This document shows, piece after piece, positions 51,667 through 60,627 of a stretch of DNA of 64,000 nt. A program made the position numbers and the translations under genes. The stretch's first letter is position 1. Each line of letters begins with the position of its first letter. Below the pieces are notes generated by a model. It was not told the DNA's origin. It saw only the letters and a program-made list of their open reading frames with translations, and did not search any database. This stretch comes from Humidesulfovibrio mexicanus (GTDB lineage Bacteria > Desulfobacterota > Desulfovibrionia > Desulfovibrionales > Desulfovibrionaceae), in NCBI RefSeq assembly GCF_900188225.1, contig NZ_FZOC01000009.1:1-64000 (forward strand). Reading direction: 5' to 3'.

Positions 51667-54408
51667 TTATTCCCCTTCCGCCAGGGCGTTCTTCAAGCGC
51701 TCTTGCAGTTCGGCCAGCTTGGCGCGCGCGTCCTCGATGCCCGCCAGCTTCTCGCGCTCCGCGGCGACGATGTCCGCCGGGGCGTTGTTCGCGAAGCCGG
51801 GGGCGGAGAGCTTTCCCGTGATGGCGGCGAGCTGCTTGTCCAGCTTGCCAAGCTCCTTGTCCAGGCGGGCCACCTCGGCCCCGAAGTCCACGATGCCCTT
51901 CAAGGGCACGAACACGCGCGCGCCCTCCACCACGGCGGTGCCGCTGGCGCGGGGGCCGGTCTTGCCGGGGCCGATGTCGGCGGAGTCCACACGGGCCAGC
52001 TGGGCGATGAGGTGCACGTTGTCCGCCAGCACGGAGAGCGCGCCATCGTACGCGCCCTCGGTATCCACCACCAGGGGCAGCTTCCTGGCCGGGTCGATGC
52101 AGAGCTCGGTGCGGATGGTGCGCACGCTGCCCACCAGGCCCTGGAAAAAGGCCATGTCGCGGGCGGCCTTGGCGTCGCGGCAGCCTGGCCTGCGCTGCGG
52201 GTAGGGCAAGAGGGCCAGCTCGCGGCCGTTGTTTTCCTCGGGAATGCCCGGCAGCACGCTCCAGATCTCCTGGGTCACGAAGGGCATCACCGGGTGCAGC
52301 AGCACCATGGTCTCGGAAAGCACGGTCAAGAGCACGCGGCGGGTGGCGTCCTTGGCCGCCTCGTCCTCGCCGTACAGGTCGCCCTTGGCCATCTCCACGT
52401 ACCAGTCGCAGAACTCGCTCCAAATGAAGCGGTACAGGCTCTGGGCGATGTCGTTGAAGCGGTATTCCAGGGACGCGCTCTCCACTTCATCCTTCACTTC
52501 CTCCAGCCGGTGCAGAATCCACCGGTTGGCCAGGGGGGCGTTCGTAAGCGCCTCGTCCAGCGTGGCCCTGGGGGCCTCCGGCAGGTTCATGAGGGCGAAG
52601 CGGGCGCTGTTCCAGATCTTGTTCACGAAGTGGCGGTAGCCCTCGATGCGCTTTTCGGAAAGCTTGATGTCGCGGCCCATGGCGGCGAAGGAGGCCAGGG
52701 TGAAGCGCATGGCGTCCGTGCCGTACTTGGCGGTCATCGCCAGGGGGTCGATGACGTTGCCCGTGGACTTGCTCATCTTCTTGCCCTGCTCGTCGCGCAC
52801 AAGGGCGTGCAGGTACACGTGCTTGAAGGGCACCTCGCCCATGAAGTGGATGCCCATCATCATCATGCGCGCCACCCAGAAGAACAGGATGTCGAACCCG
52901 GTGACGAGGACGCTGGTGGGATAGTAGGCCTTCAGGCGATCGGCGTCGCGGTCGGGCCAGCCCATGGTGGAAAACGGCCACAGGGCCGAGCTGAACCAGG
53001 TGTCCAGCACGTCCTCCTCCTGGGTGAGCGCGCCGCCGCATTTGGGACACGCGGCCGGGTCCTCCGTGGCCACGACCATCTCGCCGCAGGCCTGGCAGGT
53101 CCAGGCCGGGATGCGGTGCCCCCACCAGATTTGCCGGGAGATGCACCAGTCGCGGATGTTGTCCAGCCACTCGAAGTAGGTTTTCTCCCAGTTGGGCGGG
53201 AAAATCTGGGTCTGCGCGGGCACGGCCTCGCGCGCGGCCTTGGCCAGCGGGCCCACCTTCACGAACCACTGCTCGCTCACATGGGGCTCGATGACGGACT
53301 TGCAGCGATAGCACTCGCCCACGCTGTGGTCGTGGTCGGCGATGTCCACCAGCAACCCCGCCGCCTCCAGATCCTCCACGATCTTCTGGCGGCAGGCGGC
53401 GCAAGCCATGCCGCGGTAGGCCTCGGGCGCGTTGTCGTTCATCAGGCCCTTGTCGTCGATGACCGTGATGACCGGCAGGTCGTGCTTTTTGGAGAGGGCC
53501 CAGTCGTTCATGTCGTGGGCCGGGGTGATTTTGAGGCAGCCGGTGCCGAACTCGCGGTCCACGTAGGCATCGGCGATGACGGGAATTTCCTTGCCGACCA
53601 AAGGCAGAACGACCTTCCTGCCCACGGCCGAGGCGTAGCGCTCGTCCTCCGGGTGCACGGCCACGGCCACGTCGCCCAGCAGGGTCTCCGGCCGGGTGGT
53701 GGCCACGATGAGCTCGCCCGCCCCGTCGGCAAGGGGGCCGCCGGCCATTTTGTAGCGGATGCGGTACAGCTTGCCCTTCTTGGGCGCGTGCTCCACCTCG
53801 TCGTCGGCCAGGGCGGTGTGGCAGCGGTTGCACCAGTTGACGATGTAGTTGCCCTTGTAGATGAGGCCCTCGCCGTAGAGCCGCACGAACACCTCGCGCA
53901 CGGCCTTGGAAAGTCCTTCATCCATGGTGAAGCGCAGGTTGTCCCAGTCCACGCTGGCGCCCAGGCTGCGGATCTGGTTCAGGATGCGGTCGCCGTACTC
54001 CTTCTTCCAGTCCCACACGCGCTCGATGAAGGCCTCGCGCCCCAGGTCGTCGCGCTTCTTGCCCTCCTTTTTGAGCTGGCGTTCCACCACGTTCTGGGTG
54101 GCGATGCCCGCGTGGTCGGTGCCGGGCACCCACAGGACGCTCTTGCCCTGCTGGCGCATGAAGCGGCACAGGATGTCCTGGATGGTGATGTCCAGCGCGT
54201 GGCCCATGTGCAGCGCGCCGGTGACGTTCGGCGGCGGAATGACGATGGAGAAGGGCTCCTTCCGGCCTTCAAGCACGTCCTGGGGATCGGGGGTGAAGGT
54301 CTTGTTCTCCACCCAGTGCCTGCCCCAGCGGGCTTCCACGTCTGCGGGCTCGTAGCCCTTGGGGAGCGCGACTTCTTGGGGATTCTTCGCGGCGGTGGCG
54401 TCGGACAT
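51667..54408 (-). CDS. valS: Valyl-tRNA synthetase
   Basis: A 913-residue class I synthetase. The HIGH motif appears as PPPNVTGALHMGHAL and KMSKS as GKKMSKSTGNVIDP; the Rossmann, editing (CP1) and anticodon-binding domains follow in the usual order, and the C-terminal arm is a coiled coil (KLAGIEDARAKLAELQERLK). A cysteine pair CQACGEMVV and CPKCGGAL probably binds zinc. AAGGAG precedes the ATG at 54408. Confidence 0.98.
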   Translation of the reverse strand: MSDATAAKNPQEVALPKGYEPADVEARWGRHWVENKTFTPDPQDVLEGRKEPFSIVIPPPNVTGALHMGHALDITIQDILCRFMRQQGKSVLWVPGTDHAGIATQNVVERQLKKEGKKRDDLGREAFIERVWDWKKEYGDRILNQIRSLGASVDWDNLRFTMDEGLSKAVREVFVRLYGEGLIYKGNYIVNWCNRCHTALADDEVEHAPKKGKLYRIRYKMAGGPLADGAGELIVATTRPETLLGDVAVAVHPEDERYASAVGRKVVLPLVGKEIPVIADAYVDREFGTGCLKITPAHDMNDWALSKKHDLPVITVIDDKGLMNDNAPEAYRGMACAACRQKIVEDLEAAGLLVDIADHDHSVGECYRCKSVIEPHVSEQWFVKVGPLAKAAREAVPAQTQIFPPNWEKTYFEWLDNIRDWCISRQIWWGHRIPAWTCQACGEMVVATEDPAACPKCGGALTQEEDVLDTWFSSALWPFSTMGWPDRDADRLKAYYPTSVLVTGFDILFFWVARMMMMGIHFMGEVPFKHVYLHALVRDEQGKKMSKSTGNVIDPLAMTAKYGTDAMRFTLASFAAMGRDIKLSEKRIEGYRHFVNKIWNSARFALMNLPEAPRATLDEALTNAPLANRWILHRLEEVKDEVESASLEYRFNDIAQSLYRFIWSEFCDWYVEMAKGDLYGEDEAAKDATRRVLLTVLSETMVLLHPVMPFVTQEIWSVLPGIPEENNGRELALLPYPQRRPGCRDAKAARDMAFFQGLVGSVRTIRTELCIDPARKLPLVVDTEGAYDGALSVLADNVHLIAQLARVDSADIGPGKTGPRASGTAVVEGARVFVPLKGIVDFGAEVARLDKELGKLDKQLAAITGKLSAPGFANNAPADIVAAEREKLAGIEDARAKLAELQERLKNALAEGE

Positions 54409-54522
54409 GTGCTCTCCTTGGTCGCGCGCGGGCGGTGTACCGCCCTCCGCCATGCGTCCCCAAGGGGATTGCCAGGGGGAGCGGGCGCGGATAGGGTGCC
54501 CGGAAACCCTGGGGGCGGCTGA

Positions 54523-55887
54523 ATGACGCGCGTTTTCGTCTTGTGGGATGACTCGCACCTGTGGGGCCTGCTTGTGCTGCGCTTTCTGCGCGCGCTCCGG
54601 CTGCCCCACAAGATTTTGCGCGCCCATGACATAGCCGAGGGCGCGCTGTCTGGCAAGCCCGCCGCCTTCTGCGGGACCGCCGGGGAAGGCATAGCCGATG
54701 GCGGAGCGCACGACGCCCCGCCCCTGCTCATCGTGCCCGGAGGCTGGGCGCGCGGCAAGGCCCTGCGCCTGGGTCCGGCGGGCGTGCAGGCCATACGCGG
54801 CTTCGTGGCGCAGGGCGGCTGCTACCTGGGCTTCTGCGGCGGGGCCGGGCTGGCGCTCACCAGCCCACGGCCGGGGGATTCCCTGGGCCTGTGCCCCTGG
54901 GGCCGCATGGGCTTTGCCGGGCGCCTGCAACATTTCCTCTCCGGCGATGTGCGCCTGGCCCTTGCACCGCAGTCCGGCGGCCTTGCCCTGCCCGGCGCGC
55001 AGGAACTGCTGGGCCAGGTGTGGTGGCCCGCCCAGTTCGCGCCGTCCGGCGACAAAGACGGCGAAGGGGACGGCGGCGTGACGGTGCTGGCCCGCTACTG
55101 CGGCCTTGGGCCGGATTTCCAGGTGGCGGACTTGGCCCTTGCCCGTTTCCCGGACGAGGCGCTCTCGGACTGGGAAAACCTATACGGCCTGCAAGTGCGG
55201 CCGCACTTCCTCTTCGGCCGCCCGGCGGTCATTGCCGGAACCCATGGGCAGGGGCGCTACGTGCTCTCCTACCCGCACCTGGAAACGCCGGATTCGCCCC
55301 AGGCCAACGCCTGGCTGGCGCATTTGCTGCACAGCCTGGCGGGCGCGCACTGCGCGGAAGCGGCCAGCCCGCCCTGGCGCGTAGGCGGCGCGCCGCCGCG
55401 CTGGCCCGATGCCGCGCTGCTGGCGGCCAAGGCCGCCGTGGAAGAGGTCATCGCCCTGGGGCAGGAGCACCTGCTGCTGTTCTGGCGCAACCCCTGGCTG
55501 CTGGGCTGGCGGCGCGGCATTCCCGGACCGGGCGTCAACAGCCTGTACGCGCTTGTGTGCGAGGCGCTGGAATGCGCCCCGCCAGCGCCCGGCGGCCCGG
55601 CCGCGGCCTTCTGGGAGGCCAGCCGGGAGGAATTCGCCCGGCTCGCGGCGCTGTTCCGGCAGGGGGTTTCCGGCCTGCTTCTGGCCGAGCGCCTGGACAT
55701 GACCGTGCGCCAGACGCCGGGCATGGACGGGGGGGACGAGGTGTTCGCGCGCAGCCTGCGCGACATGCGCGCCGCGCTCTTCGGCCTGCCGCCCGCCTCG
55801 GGCGGGGTGTGCGGGCAGATGCTGGCCATGCTGGAGGAACTGCTGGCGCGGGCGTGGGAGGCGAACGGCATCCAGCCTACCCGATAA
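54523..55887 (+). CDS. BPL-N domain (glutamine-amidotransferase-like) protein
   Basis: A 454-residue protein. The N-terminal half (about 1-250) has a class-I amidotransferase-like pattern: LLIVPGGWARGKALRLG and a cysteine-containing nucleophile elbow YLGFCGGAGLAL, as in biotin-protein-ligase N-terminal-domain (BPL-N) proteins. The C-terminal 170 residues are helical and I do not recognise them. It diverges from valS. The function is unknown; no biotin ligase domain follows. Confidence 0.65.
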   Translation: MTRVFVLWDDSHLWGLLVLRFLRALRLPHKILRAHDIAEGALSGKPAAFCGTAGEGIADGGAHDAPPLLIVPGGWARGKALRLGPAGVQAIRGFVAQGGCYLGFCGGAGLALTSPRPGDSLGLCPWGRMGFAGRLQHFLSGDVRLALAPQSGGLALPGAQELLGQVWWPAQFAPSGDKDGEGDGGVTVLARYCGLGPDFQVADLALARFPDEALSDWENLYGLQVRPHFLFGRPAVIAGTHGQGRYVLSYPHLETPDSPQANAWLAHLLHSLAGAHCAEAASPPWRVGGAPPRWPDAALLAAKAAVEEVIALGQEHLLLFWRNPWLLGWRRGIPGPGVNSLYALVCEALECAPPAPGGPAAAFWEASREEFARLAALFRQGVSGLLLAERLDMTVRQTPGMDGGDEVFARSLRDMRAALFGLPPASGGVCGQMLAMLEELLARAWEANGIQPTR

Positions 55888-55989
55888 GGTCCGGCGCCAT
55901 TTTTCACAACGAATCATGTTTGTTCACAAATAACCACGGTGCAGCCAAGAATGTGGCGTCCCCCCATTTTTTTGCCAAAGGACCGGTGC

Positions 55990-56628
55990 ATGTCTCCCGC
56001 CAGCAAAAAGCATTTCCCTTCACTCTTTTCCTTCCTCCTCCTCACCATCGGCCTGATCTGCGGCACGGCACACGCGCAGCCGCAGGGGCACACGGCGGAC
56101 GATACGGCCGCAACACTGGCGAACGCTTCCCTCAAGGAACACGAGCCGTTCATCCGCAGGTGCTACCAGTTGGCCATAGACGCCGGAAAGAAGGGGAACC
56201 ATCCTTTTGGAGCCCTGCTGGTGCACAAAGGCAAGATCGTACTGGAAGCGGAGAACACCGTGTTGACCGACAACGACTTCACCAACCATGCGGAGATGAA
56301 TCTTATTGCGGAGGCGGCGCGCACGCTGTCAAGGCAGATCATCCCGGAGGCGACCGTGTACACCAGTTGCGCGCCCTGCGCCATGTGCACCGCGACCCTC
56401 GCGATGGCTGGCTTTACCCGAATAGTGTACGGCGTCTCCCACGACGCTCTCAACAAACGCTTCGGGCTCAAGGGCAAGTCCGTGTCCTGCCCGGCCCTGT
56501 TCAAGACCATGGGCATGGAGCTGGAATTCGTCGGGCCGGTTCTCGAAAAGGAAGGCCTGCGTGTATTCGACTTCTGGCCCGAGAAAGATCCGCACGCGCA
56601 AATGCTCAAGAAGCAGGCGCGCAAGTAA
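55990..56628 (+). CDS. Exported cytidine/guanine-deaminase-family protein
   Basis: A 212-residue zinc deaminase. The first ~29 residues are a signal peptide (LFSFLLLTIGLICGTAHA) ahead of the catalytic domain. The zinc site is H100-A-E102 (TNHAEMNLIAEA), with E102 as proton shuttle, and P129-C130-A-M-C133 (CAPCAMC). The domain is close to guanine deaminase or cytosine-deaminase-type enzymes. Family members are normally cytoplasmic, so an exported copy is unusual. AAAGGA precedes the ATG. A/T content is higher than in the neighbours, which may mean recent transfer. Confidence 0.85.
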   Translation: MSPASKKHFPSLFSFLLLTIGLICGTAHAQPQGHTADDTAATLANASLKEHEPFIRRCYQLAIDAGKKGNHPFGALLVHKGKIVLEAENTVLTDNDFTNHAEMNLIAEAARTLSRQIIPEATVYTSCAPCAMCTATLAMAGFTRIVYGVSHDALNKRFGLKGKSVSCPALFKTMGMELEFVGPVLEKEGLRVFDFWPEKDPHAQMLKKQARK

Positions 56629-56795
56629 ATCCATGCCAAAGTCGGCACGCCGCCCCCCCTGGACTTCACGCTGCAGCGGATTGGCCGACACCAGTCCGGC
56701 GGCGGACCTTCTCCAGGCGCTTTGACGACGCAATGCCCCGTTCTTGACGCCCACGTCCATCTGGACTAGCGCATTCCCTTCGCTGCCCATCCGGC

Positions 56796-56857
56796 CCGGC
56801 GGGACGACCCGCCGGAGGACAAACCGTCCGCGCCGCCCGTTCACGGGGACGACCCCG
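56796..56857 (+). promoter_or_regulatory. Guanidine-II riboswitch (mini-ykkC)
   Basis: Two hairpins each close an ACGA loop: CCGGCGGG-ACGA-CCCGCCGG at 56796-56815, and CGGGG-ACGA-CCCCG at 56844-56857. Two stems with ACGR tetraloops separated by a linker are the defining layout of the guanidine-II class, which pairs the two loops when guanidinium binds. The ribosome site AAGGA at 56867-56870 follows the second stem directly, so guanidinium would turn on translation of the exporter downstream. Confidence 0.92.
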
Positions 56858-56880
56858 CCAGCCTTCAAGGAACACACATC

Positions 56881-57198
56881 ATGCCGTGGATATATCTGGT
56901 CATCGCCGGGCTCTTCGAGGTGGCCTGGGCGGTGGGACTCAAGTATACGGAAGGCTTCACCCGCTTTGTGCCCTCGGTGCTGGTGGCCGGGGCCATGGTC
57001 GCCAGCATGGGCCTTTTGGGCCTGGCCGTGCGGCATCTGCCCATCGGCACGGCCTACGCCGTGTGGACGGGCATCGGCACGCTTGGCGCGGCGGCGTTCG
57101 GCATGGCGGTGCTGGGCGAGCCCGCCGGGGCCCTGCGCCTGTGCTGCATCGGCCTCATCGCCGCGGGCATTGCGGGGCTGAAGCTCCTGCCCGCGTAA
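56881..57198 (+). CDS. sugE: SMR-family guanidinium exporter (Gdx/SugE)
   Basis: A 105-residue protein with four membrane helices. The essential glutamate is in the first helix ([15 protein letters not shown]), and the last helices carry [19 protein letters not shown], typical of the SugE/Gdx group of small multidrug resistance proteins that swap guanidinium for protons. It is likely to be a homodimer of dual topology. A guanidine-II riboswitch lies directly upstream, which supports guanidinium as substrate. Confidence 0.95.
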   Translation: MPWIYLVIAGLFEVAWAVGLKYTEGFTRFVPSVLVAGAMVASMGLLGLAVRHLPIGTAYAVWTGIGTLGAAAFGMAVLGEPAGALRLCCIGLIAAGIAGLKLLPA

Positions 57199-57297
57199 GC
57201 GCGCGGCCGGGCGCAGTGCCGGGGCCTCCGCCCAGACGTCTGCGGCAAGTCCGCCGGGCCGCTCGCCGAATCGCCCGCAACGCGCAGCGCCGGGCGC

Positions 57298-57331
57298 AAA
57301 AAAGCCCCCGCGCCATGACGGACGCGGGGGC
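57298..57331 (-). terminator. Terminator of the RRM gene
   Basis: On the minus strand GCCCCCGCG and CGCGGGGGC form a 9-bp stem with a 10-base loop, running into TTTTTT, 22 bases after the stop. Confidence 0.9.
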
Positions 57332-57352
57332 CTGTTCCATGCGGCGTGGTGT

Positions 57353-57619
57353 CTAGTAGCGGCGGGGCGGGCGGGGAGCACGCTCCTTGGCTTCGTTGAC
57401 GCGCAGGGTGCGGCCGCCGAAGTCTTTGCCGTCCAGGGCCTCAATGGCCTTGGCGGCGCCTGCGTCCTCCATCTCCACAAAGCCGAAGCCGCGGAAGCGG
57501 CCGGTCTCGCGGTCCATGACGAATTTGACCATCTGCACTTCACCGTAGGTGGCGAACAGATCGCGAATCTCGTCTTCCTTGGCGCTGAAAGGCAAATTAC
57601 CGACGTAAATGGACTTCAT
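57353..57619 (-). CDS. RRM-type RNA-binding protein
   Basis: An 88-residue protein with one RNA-recognition motif. RNP2 is SIYVGNLPF and RNP1 is GRFRGFGFVEM, both with the usual aromatic residues, followed by a short Arg/Pro tail (PRPPRRY). Similar small proteins in bacteria bind RNA and are often cold-induced. GAGGAG precedes the ATG. The long 5' gap (57620-57881) would fit a regulated leader, but I see no clear structure. Confidence 0.93.
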   Translation of the reverse strand: MKSIYVGNLPFSAKEDEIRDLFATYGEVQMVKFVMDRETGRFRGFGFVEMEDAGAAKAIEALDGKDFGGRTLRVNEAKERAPRPPRRY

Positions 57620-57881
57620 CGCTTCCTACTCCTCAAAAGTGAAAGACACGAATACCCGCCTTGCGTCGCCGTGGCGCGGCTCACCCGAAGCCGTGTTGCG
57701 GCGCCCCAAGCTTGCCTTGACCTATAGGCCGCACTATCCCAGCGAACCAAAAACAGCAAGAGGGAAAAGGCCAAAATGAAAGCATGTTGCAGGTTTTTTT
57801 TCCTCTTCAGCGGCAGGCTATGCCCTGACTGACCGGGCTTCAAGGCGCGGAGCCTTACGCATTGGCCGATTTCCTGGCCAA

Positions 57882-59732
57882 CTACCCCTTGCGGCTCAGG
57901 ATGCCGCCGCTGCCGGAAAACGCGGAAAAATCCAGCGTTGGCGCAGCGTCGTACAGGTCCAGCAGCTGGTTGGAGCGTTCCACCTGCGCTTCGGTGCGCG
58001 CCTCGCAAACGCGCAGGGCCGAGGCCGAGGCGTCCTCTTCCGCCCGCTCCCGCGCGGCTGGGGCGATCCAGGCGGCAGCCGCGGCGTCCTCGCCGCCAGC
58101 ACGCGCGCCCCGCGCCTCGCTCTCCAGCGCCGTGAGGAAACCGCCGCCGCCCGTCAGGGTGTCTTGAACCTCATCCGTGCGCGACAACAGCGCCACCAGA
58201 AAACGTTCCTCGTCCAGCCACAGGCTTTGGCCCGTGCGCGCCACGCCGATGGAATCGAGCGCCGTGGAGCGGCTGGCCGCGAGACTGGTCCAGGTGTCCA
58301 CCACACCGGCGCGCACCTCGCCAGCGTTGCGGGAAAGCAGGTCCTGCACCTCGTTGTAGGAATCGAGCACCGCGGCCAGGGCGTCGGCCAGGGCCTGCGC
58401 ACCCTCCTGCACGCGCACGGGCGCGGCCTCCCCGAACACGCCGGACGCCGTCAGCGTCAGCCGCCCGGAGTCGGCGCTGAAAACCCCGCTGGGACTGGTG
58501 CGCGTTCGGCCGTCGACGACCATTGCAGCCTCGCCGCCATATTCCGCCGGGTCGCCCAGGCCCAAGGCGTCCAGCAGCCCCTGCGCGGCCGCGTCCGCCC
58601 CGGAAAGCCTGAGCCGCCAGCCGCTCTTGCCCGAGGTCTCCGTCACCTCCAGGCCGCTGGCCTCGGCAAGGCCGCGTTCGCCCGTGGGCAGCTCGTACAC
58701 GCGGGTGGCGGGAACAAGCCGCGCGGCCATGGAGGGCGAGGCCGAACCCAGCACCCGCGCCATGCGCGCCAGCACCTCGCCCCAGGTGTCGCCGCTGGCC
58801 ACCTGGATGCTCACCTCGCCGCTCTCCCCCGCAGCCCCGGAGGCCGGACCCACGAGGTAGTCCAAGGTGTAGGCGCCGGGCGCAAGGGTGGTCTCGGCCT
58901 CGGGGTCGAAGCCCTGGCTGGCGTAGCGCGTGGCCCTGGCCGTGGACAGCACGGCCGCCTTGGTGACGCCGATCGCGGCGATGCCGTCCGCATCTCCGGA
59001 AACGCCCGCCAGCCGTTCCGCCGCCCCGGCCGAAAGGTCCAGCCAGCGCGTAAGGGCCGAGGACGCGCCCGTGGTCGCGGCGAGCGACGCCGCCTGCCCG
59101 GCCTGCGAAGCATCAGCCGAAAGCACCAGCGCTTCCCGGCCGATGAACATGCCCGAGGCGTTCCGGCGCACCTCGGCCTCCACGGCCAGGGACGAGGCGT
59201 TCACGGCCTCGGCCACGGCGTCGTGCACCTGGCCGGCCGTCCAGCCCGCGCCGATGTCCACGCTCAGGCTGTCGGTCTGTTCGCCAAGGGAGAGGGTAAG
59301 GCCATAGGTTCCGGCGGCCAGGCCGGAGGCGGCGGATTCGCGGCGCTGGCGGCTGGCCAGGCGCTCCTCCAGGGACGACGCGCCCGGCTCGTTGACGCTG
59401 GCCGCAAGCGCGCCAAAGGCCTGGCCGCCCACGCTGGCCGTGCGCGCGCCCAGGGGCGTTGCGCCCAGGCCCAGTCCGCCCACGGGCCACTCCACGGCGT
59501 CCAGGCGTTCCTCCAGCCGCGCGAGCGCCCCGGAAAGCGAGGCCGTGAGACTGCCCACAAGGCGTTTCTGGGTGGTGGAGGACAAATGCTGCCGGGCGTC
59601 GTCCAGGCCGGATTGGGTGGGGCCCACGCGGGCGCGGGAGCCGTCCACGTACAGGGAGACCCCGGCGGGCAGGCCGGTGGCGTCAGCTCCCCCGGCTATC
59701 CCCGGGGAGCCCCCCCATTTGATGCTCGTCAT
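57882..59732 (-). CDS. FliD-like flagellar protein (distant)
   Basis: A 616-residue Ala/Gly/Ser-rich protein. The C-terminal 200 residues resemble FliD/hook-associated proteins: YNEVQDLLSRNAGEVRAG, ALDSIGVARTGQSLWLDEER and RTDEVQDTLTGGGGFLTALE. The N-terminal half (about 1-330) is unlike FliD and repetitive in composition. It is followed on the map by truA (overlap of 50 bases) and near fliJ and motE-like genes. AAGGA precedes the ATG at 59732. A FliD-family capping or hook-associated role is plausible but not sure. Confidence 0.6.
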   Translation of the reverse strand: MTSIKWGGSPGIAGGADATGLPAGVSLYVDGSRARVGPTQSGLDDARQHLSSTTQKRLVGSLTASLSGALARLEERLDAVEWPVGGLGLGATPLGARTASVGGQAFGALAASVNEPGASSLEERLASRQRRESAASGLAAGTYGLTLSLGEQTDSLSVDIGAGWTAGQVHDAVAEAVNASSLAVEAEVRRNASGMFIGREALVLSADASQAGQAASLAATTGASSALTRWLDLSAGAAERLAGVSGDADGIAAIGVTKAAVLSTARATRYASQGFDPEAETTLAPGAYTLDYLVGPASGAAGESGEVSIQVASGDTWGEVLARMARVLGSASPSMAARLVPATRVYELPTGERGLAEASGLEVTETSGKSGWRLRLSGADAAAQGLLDALGLGDPAEYGGEAAMVVDGRTRTSPSGVFSADSGRLTLTASGVFGEAAPVRVQEGAQALADALAAVLDSYNEVQDLLSRNAGEVRAGVVDTWTSLAASRSTALDSIGVARTGQSLWLDEERFLVALLSRTDEVQDTLTGGGGFLTALESEARGARAGGEDAAAAAWIAPAARERAEEDASASALRVCEARTEAQVERSNQLLDLYDAAPTLDFSAFSGSGGILSRKG

Positions 59733-60549
59733 GGGCCGCGTCCTTCGAAGGCGCGCCCGCGTCCGGGGCGTCGTCCCCCTCGCCGGGGTAGAACACCCGC
59801 TCCATGCACAGGCCCCTGGCCGGGGCCGTGGCCGGTGCTGCGGCGCGGTCGCGCTTCTCAAGGATGCATCGGACATCGCCGGGCGCGACTTTACCCCGGC
59901 CCACCTCCACCAGGCAGCCCATGATGTTGCGGACCATCTGCTTCAAAAAGCCGTTGGCCTGGAAGCGCCAGACGCACTCCTCCGGCCCGGGGCCCGGCTC
60001 GCGCCAGATGCGCATGAGGGTGCGCACCGTGCCGCGCGGCCCCAGGGGCGTGCCCAGGTTGCGGAAGCTGTTGAAGTCGTGCGTGCCCAGCAGCAGGGTG
60101 GCGGCCTGGTCCATGGCGGCCAGGTTGAGCCCTGGCGTGGCCCACACGAAGCGGCGGCGCAGGGGATTCACCGGCCCTTGCCCCAGCCACAGGGTGTAGC
60201 CGTAGATCTTGCTTGCGGCGTTGAACCGGGCGTGGAAGCCCGCTGGCGCGGGAACAGCGGCAAGCACGCGCACGTCCGGCGCAAGCAGGCTGTTGAGGGC
60301 CTTGTCCCAAGGCACGCGGGCATACCGCTCCGGCACGTCGAAATGCGCGCGCTGCCCCAGGGCGTGCACGCCGGAGTCCGTGCGCCCGGAGGCCTCCACA
60401 TGCGTCGGTTCCCCGACGACACGGGCGATGGCGGCCTCCAGATCGCTCTGCACCGTGCGCACGCCGCCTTGATGCTGCCAGCCACAGAAGTCGGTGCCGT
60501 CGTAGGCCAGGGTAAGCATGATGCGGGTGGTGGTCGTCGTCTTCGCCAT
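59683..60549 (-). CDS. truA: tRNA pseudouridine(38-40) synthase TruA
   Basis: A 288-residue enzyme that modifies U38-40 of tRNA anticodon arms. The catalytic aspartate is in VEASGRTDSGVHALGQ, and the C-terminal FQANGFLKQMVRNIMGCLVE is also conserved. The last 30 residues extend the family end and overlap the start of the FliD-like gene. The start codon is likely ATG at 60549; an in-frame ATG ten codons later would give a more typical start. Confidence 0.95.
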   Translation of the reverse strand: MAKTTTTTRIMLTLAYDGTDFCGWQHQGGVRTVQSDLEAAIARVVGEPTHVEASGRTDSGVHALGQRAHFDVPERYARVPWDKALNSLLAPDVRVLAAVPAPAGFHARFNAASKIYGYTLWLGQGPVNPLRRRFVWATPGLNLAAMDQAATLLLGTHDFNSFRNLGTPLGPRGTVRTLMRIWREPGPGPEECVWRFQANGFLKQMVRNIMGCLVEVGRGKVAPGDVRCILEKRDRAAAPATAPARGLCMERVFYPGEGDDAPDAGAPSKDAAHDEHQMGGLPGDSRGS

Positions 60550-60627
60550 GGGGGCGCAGGTAGCACAGCCCCGGCCGGGCGTCCACGGGGAACGCCGGGC
60601 CGGGTCTGTGCGAATGGGGCGGGAATT

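Noticed and set aside
49867-54522. A 1,551-codon open frame on the plus strand
   Set aside because: It is antisense to cobA/hemD and valS, both of which have complete catalytic motifs. Its length is explained by high GC content at the third codon position.
57620-57881. A regulated leader for the RRM gene
   Set aside because: The gap has a T8 run and scattered short dyads, but no convincing promoter or structured element.
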